From Aphrocallistes beatrix (taxonomy: Eukaryota; Porifera; Hexactinellida; Sceptrulophora; Aphrocallistidae): DNA of 64,000 nucleotides. A program made the translations under genes and the position numbers. Below are positions 11,196 through 22,617 of the stretch, piece by piece (the first letter of the stretch is position 1; each line of letters begins with the position of its first letter). The notes under the pieces were generated by a model. That model saw nothing but the letters and a program-made list of their open reading frames with translations. It searched no databases and was not told the DNA's origin. The stretch lies in the NCBI GenBank assembly GCA_963281255.1, contig OY725488.1, forward strand, positions 2,393,986-2,457,985, in the 5' to 3' direction.

Positions 11196-11378
11196 TCAAA
11201 GTATACAATGTTCTAATTCCATATTAGCACATGCCAAATGAATAAGATCAGTATGGGAAGAGCTAGTATAAAGTTTTAAAATTTCCACTAAGGGTGCAGA
11301 TACATCGTCATTAAAATGACTATTCTTCTCTACCCAATTCACATTGAACCTTTTCCGAACATCATTGATGAATTTCAA
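11196..11378 (-). CDS. Short unknown frame inside the P-like element, possible exon remnant
   Basis: This 60-codon frame contains VRKRFNVNWVEKN and SHTDLIHLACAN. It reads like a normal soluble protein rather than low-complexity sequence, and it lies on the same strand as the THAP exon. I do not recognise it. It could be part of the transposase body. Confidence 0.25.
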   Translation of the reverse strand: MKFINDVRKRFNVNWVEKNSHFNDDVSAPLVEILKLYTSSSHTDLIHLACANMELEHCIL

Positions 11379-11949
11379 GAACTCAACAGTTTGGTTCTCA
11401 CAATGTTTTTTCCATGTTGTTGTAACACTGATTAGGAATCTATTAGCACGGATTCTAGAATGTTCTTAGGTAACTCAACTAGATAGTTGCTCCTTATAGA
11501 GCTTCCTATCAAGGAGTGAATAGTATATTTAGTACTATATAGGTATGTTCTTGATGTTAAGTAGTGTGTGTAGGTATTACTACTAATTCATTATATCACA
11601 ATCGGTTACGTGCTGAGCCTTACAGTTAAACAGTGACGACACATGTTATAAGCTAACTGTTCGACAGAAGTTGACTCATGGGAAACCTTAAGGACCAAAT
11701 TTATATTTTGCCTTTCCAAGCTGATGACCAGCAGGCTTTCGATGTTAATTTGGGACACTTTTAAATAAATTGCATTTATCCAAATTAAATAAGGTTCTTA
11801 TGCACCATGTTTTTGGAGTAAGGAGGATTGCATTCACTAAATTGGGGGAAGGTAAACACTTTTTCGTAATATTTAAATTCAGTCAATTGTTTCTAACAAA
11901 CTTGAGTATATGGATTATTCTAGAATAATTACATTACTTAAGTCTTAAC

Positions 11950-12122
11950 AAACCACTCACCTTTGGAATCTTGTTGTTTTGGTAGTCTTCACAGGTCTTG
12001 GAATGGCTCGATACCATTTTCACGAAGAGCACCATCTTTTGGTAAATAAAAAACTTCATGGAGTGTTCTACTCCTCTGTAATTGGAAGTAAAACCAGGCG
12101 CGACACAAGACATCTCGTCCAA
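11950..12122 (-). pseudogene. THAP zinc-finger exon, broken
   Basis: The frame starts MDEMSCVAPGFTSNYRG, which matches the THAP start CxxxxCxxxY except that the second zinc cysteine is phenylalanine. A neighbouring frame continues with LPKDGALRE and another with WYRAIPRPVKTTK, the P and W positions of THAP. It then meets a GTGAGT splice donor. THAP domains bind transposon ends. At least two frame changes and the lost cysteine show it is dead. Confidence 0.55.
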
Positions 12123-12429
12123 ATATTAACTCATGCAATTAGTGTTGTCAGATGAGGCATTATAAATGAGTAATAGAAATGGTATACAATAAAGCAATAC
12201 GTAAGTGTAATACACTAGTGTTGTATGCGAAGTAAATATAAATATTGTGGTTACTAATATTTTCAAAATGAATATTTAATCAATCCATGAACGCTAAATA
12301 TGTTATAATTATATAGTTGATAATAATAGTATTAATTTAGCGGTTTTAGGATTGAATATACTAAGCAATCCATGGTACTGTTTTTTTAGTGACTGCCATT
12401 GCCTTATGCATAGAATGCTATGCACTAAC

Positions 12430-12885
12430 TTTAATGCAACAGCACTATCGGTCTGTCGACCGACATTCTTTAATTATAGGGTGAACTAACTACGCTATAG
12501 ACCACTTTTAAAATTTGAAAATTGGTAGGAATTTAGACTGAAACAATCGTGCAATATTTTGAACAGAAAAAAGATTCTGATAATTTGAAAAAAATTGTTG
12601 GATCCGACCATTTGTTCGTGAGATATCGCTTATTAAAGGTAACGTTCGGATATAAATCCTCTCTATGTTACCGAATGAGGGCGATGTCATATCTTAAAAA
12701 CTATTGAAGGTATATAATCTAATATAATCTTAAGGTTGGCCTTTCCAATGAGAATATTGTTTTTTATCAAAAATTGCCAAAAGTCCTTTTTTACCATTTT
12801 TAAATCACTAAAGGGGTTCGGAACATTAATCTCGATTTTTAGAATTCAATGCCAATATTTTGCCGCTTAGAGCCACTTGTACCAC
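12430..12885. repeat. Degraded TTAA-element and PCR repeat pieces
   Basis: The sequence around 12590-12720 matches the TTE interior (GAGATATCGCTTATT, ATGTCATATCTTAAAAACTATTGAA). The part from 12730 to 12885 matches the beginning of the PCR repeat at 7680 and ends in CACCTG, the target of the second Harbinger. No gene is present. Confidence 0.5.
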
Positions 12886-12912
12886 CTGCGGCCGTATTAA
12901 CTAAGAACTTAA

Positions 12913-14350
12913 GGATACCGCCCTCGAAAAACCTTGCCTGGCGTAAAAAAAAGCAAAACTTTTGATTGTTAATTTCATTGTATTACTTAGCGGTCTACCA
13001 TCTGATAGCACTAGTTGGATGGTATTTATTTTGATTTTTATGAGTTAACCCCCTAAAGTTTAGCGTTATTAAAAATTGAAAAATTAATGGAGGTTTTTGA
13101 CGCATTTACCAATTAGTTTTTAACTTATTTGATAATTTTTTAATGATATGGACCTTAACATTGTTTTGGCACCTTTGGAGATTATATAACACAAATATTT
13201 AGAAAAAATGGCAAAATAAAATCCAAACAAAATAACTCTATAAGGGAGTTCATTTAAAATTTAAATAATGCTCGGGAAATCGCCTGTTTGATATCAGATA
13301 TTTAGCAATCACTGGATCAGAAATAAAATTCTGATCGTTTCAAAAAAAATTTGTTCGGATCCGACAATTTGTTCTTGAGATATCGCTTATTATAGGTAAA
13401 GTTCGTACATAATATCTCTCTATGGCTAAGTTGACTAATTCATTGAAATATGATGAAGAATTATGAATTATTCAATTAAAGAATTATTCAAAATCTCAAA
13501 CATTAGTGCAGATTCTATGCCCAAAAGTGGTTAAAAGGTTGCACATGTTATATACCTCTAACATTCCTCAGTCCCTAAGCGAAATATCAAATATTTTTTT
13601 TCATTATTTTAGTTTCAAATTTTGAGTAATTCATTGATAATTCATGAATTAGTCAACCTAGCTCTATGGTCCCGACAGAGGCCGATGTCATATCTTAAAA
13701 ACTATTGAAGATATAAAATCTATTATATTCTTAAATAAAAGGATATATTCGAAAATATATAGGTTCCTCAAACATTCCTTTGTCAAAAAATAAATATTTT
13801 TCGACTTATCATTGATTTAATTGTAATACAAATTCTATGGGGAACTTTGAATATATTAGAAAATGGCGAATCTAATCATTAAATATGTGTCCAAATGTGG
13901 CTATACGCTAAATAATGAATACAATTGTCCTTAATAATGTGTATAGAAAAATTGGAGAACTTTTAATAATTATTTTGAAAGTTCTGGCCATAGACCTCCC
14001 AGATTCGGTCAAAACCCCCATTTAGGGTCCGAAAAGAGATATCTCTCTATCTCTGTTAATATAACCCCGAATTCTTAGTTCTCACTTCCTAATATACTTT
14101 TTATGAGGGCACATATATGATTCATTGATAATAATTGCACTACATCCTATGGAATGTAGGTTTTAGATTTTTGTCATATGATGGCGTAGCATTTTTCGAA
14201 AATCCTAACTTGGAAACTAAAAGTCGTACACTTTCGCTCTAACTTCCTAGTATACTTTTTGGAAGCTCTTTGTTTCATTCTAAACTGATAGATTAAACTT
14301 CATAGTGCCAGGAATATGAATTATTATTTACAATTATCTCAAAATATTCG
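12913..14350. mobile_element. TTAA-target non-autonomous element (TTE), copy 4, right end lost
   Basis: It starts GGATACCGCCCTCGAAAAAC after TTAA and is colinear with 21399 onward. It ends abruptly at the HLR stub at 14351. A hAT-type MITE (13426-13661) is nested in it. There is no coding content. Confidence 0.7.
13426..13661. mobile_element. hAT-type MITE, 236 bp
   Basis: The termini are CTAAGTTGACTAATTCATTG and, inverted, CTAGGTTGACTAATTCATGA. The exact 8-bp duplication CTCTATGG flanks them (13418-13425, 13662-13669). The empty site CTCTATGGTCCCGACAG is seen at 21898 in a sister repeat, which proves the insertion. Confidence 0.85.
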
Positions 14351-14413
14351 GATTCGTTACAGATATATATATATATATACAAATAAATATTAATCGAGTT
14401 TTAATAGTAAGGA
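14351..14413 (-). repeat. HLR 5' stub
   Basis: In reverse this reads TCCTTACTATTAAAACTCGA, a TA run, then CTGTAACGAATC. That is the first 60 bases of the HLR family, preceded by A as in the other copies. Confidence 0.7.
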
Positions 14414-14577
14414 TGATACTTCCCATATCCAGTGTTTATACTCGTATTTTGTTTTAGAGAGCTTTTCATGCTACAATATACAAAGACACTTGTTGTTTAT
14501 ATGTTTTGTTTAATATAATATTATGAACGCATGAGATACAACTTATGCTCTTTGATAGCTACTAAATTTAGATCAAT

Positions 14578-15300
14578 TCAACTAAAGTTATGAATAGCAA
14601 ACTGATCCCTGTAGTGTTTTGCAGCAATACGTCCAGGTTCCTCAAATGTAAACGGTTCATCTATAATGCTTGTATGATGGTCAATAGTGGAATCTTCCAA
14701 CATGGGCTGCTTCCAAACAATAGCCATATTATGAAGAACAGCACAGGCAAGAATAATAGTGCAGACTTTATCTGGAGCCATCCGGATCTCGCTGTGAAGG
14801 CAATGAAATCTTCCCTTCCATCTCCCAAAGGTTTGCTCGGTTAATACACGCGTTTTTTATGGGGGTAATTATAATTCTCTTGGGCATTTGAAGCAGGTTG
14901 CCTGTATGGAGTTAATACATAGGGTTTCAGCATATACCAACTATCACCTAATATATGCCCACCAGCCAAGAAGTTATTCTCCCCATATGTTCCAACCTGA
15001 GAGAGCTTCCAAATACGTGAGTCATGAACAACCGAGGAATCTTGCCAATACATCGGAAAATCTACCATCAGGTAGACAGATAGCTTGAACATTTATGGAG
15101 TGATAGAAATGTCGGTTTACATAATCCGCCTCATTTTCAGAAGGCTTTTGAATACGAATATGCGTTCCATCTACAAGTCCAAGAACGCCGGGGAGGTTCG
15201 CGAGCTCATAAAACTGTGACTTAATCGTAGCCTTGTCAGCAGAACCGGGCATGCTAATAAACTTTGAATATACCGATTGCAGTCCAAGTGCAACGGCTCT
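14578..15300 (-). pseudogene. Harbinger transposase pseudogene, copy 2
   Basis: Three frames at 14578-14781, 14841-15092 and 15022-15252 are nearly identical to residues 94-326 of the intact transposase at 2666-3646. They are separated by frame changes near 14830 and 15030. The N-terminal third is deleted: after 15302 the sequence jumps to the element's non-coding 3' part. The DGTHIRI and VHDSRIW motifs remain. Confidence 0.9.
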
Positions 15301-15794
15301 AATGTCCTTGTCTTCCTATGATATTGACTAGTGTAGAATAATTATAGATTACATACAAGAAACATTGAATTTTCATAATAGAATTCAATCAAGTCAAAAC
15401 AATATTTCACCACAGATATTCTAAGAGACTCAGCAGGCATTCCAGACCATACAACTACATAGATAGAAGCTATGTCTTACAGGAGTGGGTTAATCAATCT
15501 TCTTTGCTCATAATATTGACATTAATTGCCTCAATTTTGCTCAAAAAGAAGAAATATAGTTTATTTTTACTAGATCAATAATAAATGACTACTTACCATT
15601 ACTAATATTATACTTCAGTTTTGTATTTGATTAGTATAATACTATATTCTAATCATAGTAACCATAACGTTATTTTTAAGTTCGATCTTAAGATCGATCT
15701 TAGTTAAGATCGATCTTAATTCTTAGTGAATAGCTCTAAGTTTGGTCTTAAGATCGATCTTAGTGCTTAATTAAGATCTTAGTGAATACGGCTG

Positions 15795-16830
15795 CTGGTA
15801 TCGCTCAAAATACAAACACATTTTTGAAGCGAAATGTCCATATCTATAACTTCCTTTAATCATGCCAGATCATCATTTTAATGCTGAATTCGTGCTCAGC
15901 ACTACATTTCCAGCAATTTGATATAGTATATATTGGACACATTTAGAGAATTATTTGGCAGCGGGTTCCTAGCAATGGCCAGGAATGTGAAAAAATTCCT
16001 GGTTGTTGCTAGGCACGGACAACGAAAAAATTCTCCAAATATGGTCAATATATATATCAAATTGCTGGAAATTTTATATATACGAATTCAGAATTTCAAT
16101 TGATAATCTGGCATGTTTGAAAGAAGTTATTGATCTGGGATTCTAGCGGATACTATCGGATGTGGTTATTTTTGGGTGGCCAGCAATCAATGTCCAGTTT
16201 TTCACACTTTTGATGGTTAAAATTTCTGATATACCATATTTTGAAGTTAAGTACTGCTATAAGTTGTCGAATAAGGATATTTGCATGTTATTTAATATTA
16301 CAAAGCAGTAAAAACTAATGAAAATTGAGGAATATATATAAATATTTTCTAAATCCTATTTTCTGAGCCTTTTTTTTCAGCAACCATAAATGTGACAAAT
16401 TTTTGCAAATTCAACATAAAGTCAAAAACTCAACGGTTTTTGATAGATCTCGAAGAGTAGAACAAAATGAACAGACAGATTTTTTGATATGACGAATAAA
16501 AAGAGAATTATGAAAAAAATAGTGTCAAATTTAATTTAAAAAATTCCTCGGGTGTTTTGGTTTGAATCTTTAACAATTTTCAAAATTTCAAAAATATGCC
16601 TGTTTATTTGATAGATCATCCAATGATGAAATAATTTGAAAGTTTCTACAGGATTTGTAAGTATATTGTGCCTGATTTCTTCCTTGTAAATTGACCAATT
16701 TAAAAAAAATTTTTTTGACTGTTGGATTATTTCGATTATTAATGCAGTTTTGCCGATAACCCTGCGATTCAAATATGCACTGAAAAATTATATGAATTGT
16801 TTGAAAAAGTTAAAAGTTAGCTATTATAGG
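15795..16830. repeat. PCR repeat, copy 2
   Basis: It continues the repeat interrupted by Harbinger copy 2. The cruciform core is at about 15908-16075, with inverted arms CAGCAATTTGATAT... and ...AAATTGCTGG around a GC-richer loop holding a CCAGGAATG/CATTCCTGG-type pair. It carries no gene. The 78-codon frame at 16536-16772 is in repeat sequence that recurs at 18340. Confidence 0.6.
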
Positions 16831-16839
16831 AAAGGTCAA

Positions 16840-17214
16840 CCTTAAATGAAAGGATATATGAGAAAATATATAGGTTCCTGAAACATCCTTTTGTCAAAAA
16901 ATTAACATTTCTCGACATATTATTGACTTTATTGTAATACAAATTCTATGGAAAACTGATTATATTTGAAAATGGCGAATGTAATCATTAAATCTGTTTA
17001 AAATGTGACTATTATGCTAAATAATGAATAAAATTGTCACTAATAATGTGTACAGAAATTCATTCTTAACTGATTGATTATACTTCGTAGTGCTAGGAAT
17101 ATGAATTATCATTTACAATTATCTCAAAATATTCGGGGTTAGTGACCTCAAGGAAATTTGTGGATTTTCAGTGTACTTTTGCTATTTTTTCCAAAATTAA
17201 TTGGAATATACTTG
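16840..17214. repeat. TTE interior fragment
   Basis: The sequence from AGGATATATGAGAAAATATA to the ATTCGGGGTTAG motif matches 13740-14350 and 21970-22930. There are no ends and no gene. Confidence 0.5.
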
Positions 17215-18525
17215 TCCTTTTTGAACATTTTTAGATCCCTAAAGGGGTTTTAAACATTATTTTCTTTTTTTAGAATTTCAATGCAAATATTTCGCCACTT
17301 TGAGCCACTTGTTTTTGAAGCGAAATGTCTCATATCTATAACTTCTTTTGACCATGCCAGATCATCATTTTGATGCTGAATTCGTGCTCTGCACTAGATT
17401 TCCAGCAATTTGATGTATATATTGACCACATTTGGAGAATTATTTGGCCGCGGGATCCGAGCAACGGCCAGGAATGTGTAAACATTCCTGGTCGTTGGTA
17501 GGTACGGACAGCAAAAAAATCTCCAAATATGGTCAATATATATATCAAATTGCTGGAAAATCAATGCTGGATACGAATTCAGATTCAAATGATAATCTGG
17601 CATGTTTGAAAGAAGTAATAGATCTGGCATTCCGGCGGATACTATCGGATGGGGTTATTTTTGGGTCGCCAATAATGAGTGACCAGTTTTTCACACTTTT
17701 GAAGGTGAAAATCTTTGAAATACCATATTTTGAAGTCAAGTAAAGTACTGCTATAAGTTGTTGAATAAGGATATTCGAATGTTATTTAATATTACAAAGC
17801 AATTAAAACTAATGGAAATTTTGTGATATTTGTAATTATTTTTTAAATCCTATTATCAGCAACTTTTCTTTCAGCACTTATAAGTGTGATAACCTTTTGC
17901 AAATTCAAATTAGAAGCGAAAACTTAACGGTTTTTAATAGAACTCGAAGCGTAGAACAAAATGAACAGATATATTTTTGATATTACGAATAAAAAGAGAT
18001 TTATAAAAAAAATAGTGTCAAAATTACTAAATACTGTCTGTTCATTTGATAAATCACGCATTTATGAAAGAATTTTAAAAGTTTCTACAGGGTTGTAAGC
18101 AAGGTTTCATCCAGCTTTCCAAAGTTGTACGCCTAAATGGACGTCACAATTTTTCGACGCGCCTAGACTCATTTTTATATAGCAATTTTATGTATGTTTT
18201 GTGCCACGCGCATAAGTAGGCGTATGCCGCGCGCCTAAACCCCCAAAATCATACGCTTAATTATGATCCATGAGATCAAACATGCGCCTCTAGGCGCGCC
18301 CAGCACGATTGGATGAAAGCCTGGTTGTAAGCATATTGTGTCCGATTTCTTTTTGTAAAATGACCAATTTTTAAAAAAAAAGTTTTATCTGTTGAATTAT
18401 TTTCAATACTAATGCAGTTTTGCAGATAACACGATTCAAATTTGCACTAAAAAAATTAAATGAATCGGTTGAAAATGTCAAATTTAGCAATTATAGAAAA
18501 GGCCAACCTTAATTCATTAGTAAAT
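17215..18525. repeat. PCR repeat, copy 3
   Basis: This holds the clearest cruciform core, at 17400-17560. The arms CAGCAATTTGATGTATATAT and ATATATATCAAATTGCTGGA enclose an inner palindrome around CCAGGAATGTGTAAACATTCCTGG. A 222-bp MITE is nested at 18101-18322. Open frames here (17394-17630 and others) are shadows of the palindrome. Confidence 0.65.
18101..18322. mobile_element. MITE with 10-bp target duplication, MULE-type
   Basis: The ends AAGGTTTCATCCAGC and, inverted, AGGCTTTCATCCAAT are flanked by GGTTGTAAGC twice (18091-18100, 18323-18332). The unoccupied form is seen near 16650. Duplications of 9-10 bp suggest a Mutator-type transposase. The interior is GC-rich for this window, with several GCGCGCC and CGCGCCTA motifs that can pair. 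Confidence 0.75.
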
Positions 18526-18880
18526 GCTAATAAATATCTGTGAATGCTTTTATTTATCCTTATTAACTCATTTTACAATGTAATAACTTTTAAAATTGAA
18601 ATCTACATATCTCTGGACTTTAAAATTTCAAACTTGAATCGTCTTTAAAATATAAAAATTCTAAATGATTTGAGAAAGAGGTTTGAAAATTTCAAGAATT
18701 GTTCCATATCATTAGGCGATGTACATAGTAGGACCACTCAATTTTCGATATCTTATAACTTATTGATAGTATTGCTGATTTAGCACAAAAACAGACATTT
18801 TGGGGTATTTTTGATATCTTTTTTGAGACCCATATAAAATTTACAATCTTTATCATTTTAACTTTCTTTTGGTCCTATGA
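18526..18880. repeat. TTE fragment next to the hAT
   Basis: It matches 23010-23345 in the TTE arm, up to the CCTATGA where the hAT begins. It has no gene. Confidence 0.5.
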
Positions 18881-21190
18881 GGTGGCACTAGCGACAAGTA
18901 TTATATCACTGCCCTTTGCAAATGAAGATGTATCTGATCTCGTTGATGGACTCGATATTGGAATGATTGCCACACTAACGAATCAAACTATTGAAAAATA
19001 TGTACTCAACAGTCATCTCCCTTTACCAGATAAGTTTCCTGAAGATAGTCGTAATCAAGCATTTCCAATTTCAATTTTTAAGTACAGAAATCACAATGGA
19101 GAGATAGTTGAGAGAGATTGGTTGGTATGGGCAGGAAAAAAGACGCACTATTTTACTTCCCATGTCGTCTATTTAGTAAAGGTCTAAAAGTCAATTCATC
19201 AGCATTATCTTCTCAAGAAGGATGGCCTTAAACTGTTAAATGGAGAAAATTATGTGATATAATTCAGAGCATGAAAGGAGTAACAATCACAAACATAATT
19301 ATCTGTCTTGGAGAGAATATGAACTAATATTGAAATAATCTCAATGCATAGAAAATAGCTTGTCTGCACAAATAGAACCTGAAGAATCTAAATGATATAA
19401 AATTTGGGAACGCTTGATTGACATTGTATTGTTTTTAGGCGAAAGGGGTTTGGCATTTCGCAGTTCAATACACCTCATCGATAGTCCTCAAAATGGAAAC
19501 TTTCTTGGTTTGATTGAACTTCTTTCCCATTGGGACCTAATTCAAGAAGACCATGTGAAGAAGGTTAAAGAAAATCAACAGAGAAATGAAAGACTCCAAG
19601 TTCATTATCTATCAGCAGATTCACAAAATGAATTAATCGACTTATGCTCAGTTCTGGTGTTAAAACGTATACTACTAGAGAGATCAAGTGCAAAATATTA
19701 TTCTATTATGGTTGATGCAACACCTGATTCTTCTCATGTTGAACAGACGACTTTCATCATTCGATATCTCACATCAAACCAGGGACAAATTGAAATAGTA
19801 GAGAGATTTCTTGCGTTTGCTGATTGCAGTGAAATAACCGGATCTGCAATCGCCAGTTTGATTTTAAAGACTTTGAAATAAAATGAAATTCCGTTAACAG
19901 ATTGCCGAGGACAGGGATATGATAATGGTGCTAACATGGTGGGGAAATACAAAGGTGTACAAAGCCATGTAATTCAAGAGAATTCATTTGCCATTTTATC
20001 ACCTTGTGGTTGTCACACTTTGAATCTATGCGGTACCGATTCTGCAGAATGTTGTTTAGAAGCGATTACTTTTTTTGGTACTATTCAATCTATATACTAT
20101 ATTCAGTTCCAGTCCTAAAATATGGGAAATTCTCCAAAAACACTGTCACAACGAATCCCTACATAGTCAATCTGGAACTAGGTGGTCAGAGAGAATAAGC
20201 AGTGTGAAGCCTTTTGCAGCTAACCTAAGTGGTATTAAAGAGGCACTTAAAGAACTCTTGGAGCTTAATTTAACTCCGAAAACTAGAACTGAAGTGAATG
20301 GAGCTATTACATATGTCTCGTCCTTCCGTTGCATCCTAATGTCATCAATCTGGTTCAAGACTTTAGCGCCTATTGATACTTGTAACAAAATCATCCAGGC
20401 AAGAAATGCTACAGTTGATATGGAAGTTAGTAACAGTGAAATTCTGATAAAAAACCTGCAAAATTTACGTTCAGATTTTAAAAGAATATTGTCTGAAGCA
20501 AAGGAGGTAGCAAATAATCTTGGTATTGAAATTAAGTTTGAAAGACAAAGGAAGAAAAAGCGATTCTTCGATGAATCAAAATTTGATGAAGAAAATCTGA
20601 GTGAAATTGGACAAAATACTGAGGAAGAAGTTCATTTTAATAACTATGTATTCAATGTAATAATTGATAGTGTAATTGGCGGACTTAAAAATAAATTTGA
20701 GGCTACAAAACAGATATCATCAAAGTTTTCGTTCTTGTGGAAATATTTGAGCACAACTGAAGAAGGGCTGATAGAAAAATCCAATTTTTTAGCAGATATT
20801 TACACGAAAGATATAAATGGGGACGATCTCGGGATAGAAATGGTTGATCTGAAAAAGCTCATTCATCCGGGTAACTTTGGAGAAAAACAATTAAATCCTT
20901 TTGAATTACCTAACAAGATTCTTACCTATAAGTTGGAGAATATAGTTCCAAATATCTGTGTGTCTCTTCGAATTTTTCTCACTATTCCAGCAACTGTGGC
21001 ATCTGCTGAAAGATCATTCAGCAAACTCAAGCTAATCAATAATTATCTGAGGAGTACAATGTCACAAGATCGAGTGATCAGTTTGGCTCGATTGAGTATT
21101 GAGTCTGAACTAGCTAGAGAGATCGATTTTAGAGATGTAATAAAAGCCTTTGCTCGTGAGAAAGCGAGAAGGGCATTATTAAATGTCTAG
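18881..21190 (+). pseudogene. hAT transposase of the ZMYM1/DUF4371 type, broken
   Basis: Frames at 18882-19187, 19414-19881, 19900-20118 and 20075-21190 line up in order. The first ends with HYFTSHVVYLVK, where the TTF-type finger would be. The second has YYSIMVDATPDSSHVEQTT, the nuclease core start, and the third has CHTLNLCG. The last is long and intact and ends in the dimerisation region with IPATVASAERSFSKLK and NYLRSTMSQDR. At least three stops or frame changes separate them, for example a stop near 19879 and a shift near 20100. The 371-codon C-terminal frame could still be translated, but it lacks the catalytic half. Confidence 0.85.
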
Positions 21191-21358
21191 TTGGTATTCG
21201 TTATATACTTAATTTAACTCTAATACTCATCCCTTTCAATCATTCCCTTCTATTATTTACCAAAATTATACGACTATGCTGCGCATAACTTTTTTGTATA
21301 GAGGGGGCCCAATCGATACGAGCTGCCCCGGAGCCTTTTGATTCTATCGGCGGCCCTG
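18881..21358 (+). mobile_element. hAT transposon, 5' truncated and decayed
   Basis: The right end, inverted, begins CAGGGCCGCCGATAG, typical of hAT. It abuts TTE sequence at 21359. A matching left end was not found, so the left is truncated or rearranged. It carries the transposase remnant at 18881-21190. Confidence 0.7.
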
Positions 21359-22088
21359 CTTACAGCATACGATGAAAGTAGAACTATAAGGATGTTAAGG
21401 ATACCGCCCTCGAAAAACCTTGCCTCGCGTAAAAAACCCGGCAAATTTGTTTTTTGCTAAATTCATTGTATTACTGAGCGGTCTACCATCTGATAGCACT
21501 AGTTGGACGGTATTTATTTTGATTTTGATGAGTTAATCCCCTAAAGTTCAGCGTTATTAAAAATTGAAAATATATTGGATGTTTTTGACTCATTTACCAG
21601 TTAGTTTTTAACTTATTTGATAATTTTTTAATGAAATGAACCTTAACATTGTTTTTGCAACTTTGGAGATTATATAACACAAAGATTTAGAAGAATAGCA
21701 AAATAAAATCTAAACAAAATAGCTCTATAAGGGAGTTCATTTATATAATGCTCGGGAAATCGCCTGTTTGATATCAGATATTTAACGATTACTGGATCAG
21801 AAATAAAATTCTGATCGTTTCAAAATAATATTTGTGCGGATCGGACCGTTTGTTCTTGAGATATCGCTTATTATAGGTAAAGTTCGTGCAGAATATCTCT
21901 CTATGGTCCCGACAGAGGCCGATGTCATATCTTAAAAACTATTGAATATATCTAATCAATTATATTCTTAAATATAAGGATAGATGCGAAAATATATAGG
22001 TTCCTCAAACATTCCCTTGTCAAAAAATGAATAATTCTCGACTTATCATTGACTTAATTGTAATACAAATTCTATGGAGAACTTTGAA

Positions 22089-22110
22089 TCCTTACTATTA
22101 AAACTCGATG

Positions 22111-22145
<35 letters not shown>

Positions 22146-22617
22146 GTAACGAATTGATTGAAGAAACTGCCGGGCGCAGAAGGCTGATTTTTGGCATGTG
22201 GGAGTCTTTTGGCTATGGCTCCAGTAAGTTCTGAGCTCAGAGCAAAATGTCGACTCATCATGGAATTATGACGTCATTGTCACATTTATAAAAGTTAAGC
22301 AACACAGTTATTCGGGCATAACTCAGCCATTATAGGAGATAGAAGGCTGAAATTTTAATAGAATCTGTATACTAACATAGCTCACATATGATGCGACTTT
22401 CATCAAAAAATGATGACTCATCACTTTGTTATGACGTCATCATTACGCATCAAAAATTTTAAAATTGACAAATTTGGTGATTTTTCGAGTGAAATCGGTT
22501 TTACACTAAGATGGACATATTTAGAGATGTTATCTCCCTTATAGGCGACCGAAGGGAGCCTCCGGCGGACACGAAGTGTCCGCCAGCCGCGCAGCGCAAG
22601 CAAGCGAAGCGCGCTTG
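22089..22617 (+). mobile_element. HLR, Helitron-like non-autonomous repeat, full copy
   Basis: It starts TCCTTACTATTAAAACTCGA after an A and ends GCGCGCTTG before a T. There is no target duplication: the empty site GAA|TATATTA is present in the sister at 13848. Near the 5' end is a TA microsatellite. The 3' 65 bases are GC-rich and form hairpins, including GGCGGACAC-GAA-GTGTCCGCC and terminal CAAGCG-AAGCG-CGCTTG. A|T insertion with a 5' TC and a 3' hairpin fits rolling-circle Helitrons, although the usual CTRR end reads CTTG here. Confidence 0.55.

Larger units (their letters stand above)
10437..12421 (-). mobile_element. P-like DNA transposon with a THAP exon
   Basis: Inverted repeats of about 70 bp start CATAGCATTCTATACATAAG on the left and ATAGCATTCTATGCATAAGG on the right when inverted. 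They are flanked by the same 8 bases GCACTAAC (10429-10436, 12422-12429). Eight-base duplications and a THAP DNA-binding domain are typical of the P superfamily. The termini even share the CAT...CATAAGG spacing of the Drosophila P element, which may be chance. At 1985 bp it is shorter than full P elements, and only the THAP exon is recognisable. Confidence 0.6.
12889..15794 (-). mobile_element. PIF/Harbinger copy 2, damaged and nested
   Basis: The terminal CGGCCGTATTAACTAAG and the inverted right end CAGCCGTATTCACTAAG are flanked by CTG (12886-12888, 15795-15797). The intact target CACCTGGTGTCGCTC is visible at 7811, which confirms the 3-bp duplication. The Myb gene is gone, replaced by a TTE inserted at the TTAA of the Harbinger terminus (12909-12912) plus a stub of HLR repeat. 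The transposase is reduced to broken pieces at 14578-15300. Confidence 0.85.

Noticed and set aside
17394-17743. Overlapping frames on both strands near 17.5 kb
   Set aside because: Produced by the cruciform core; they recur with stops in the other copies.
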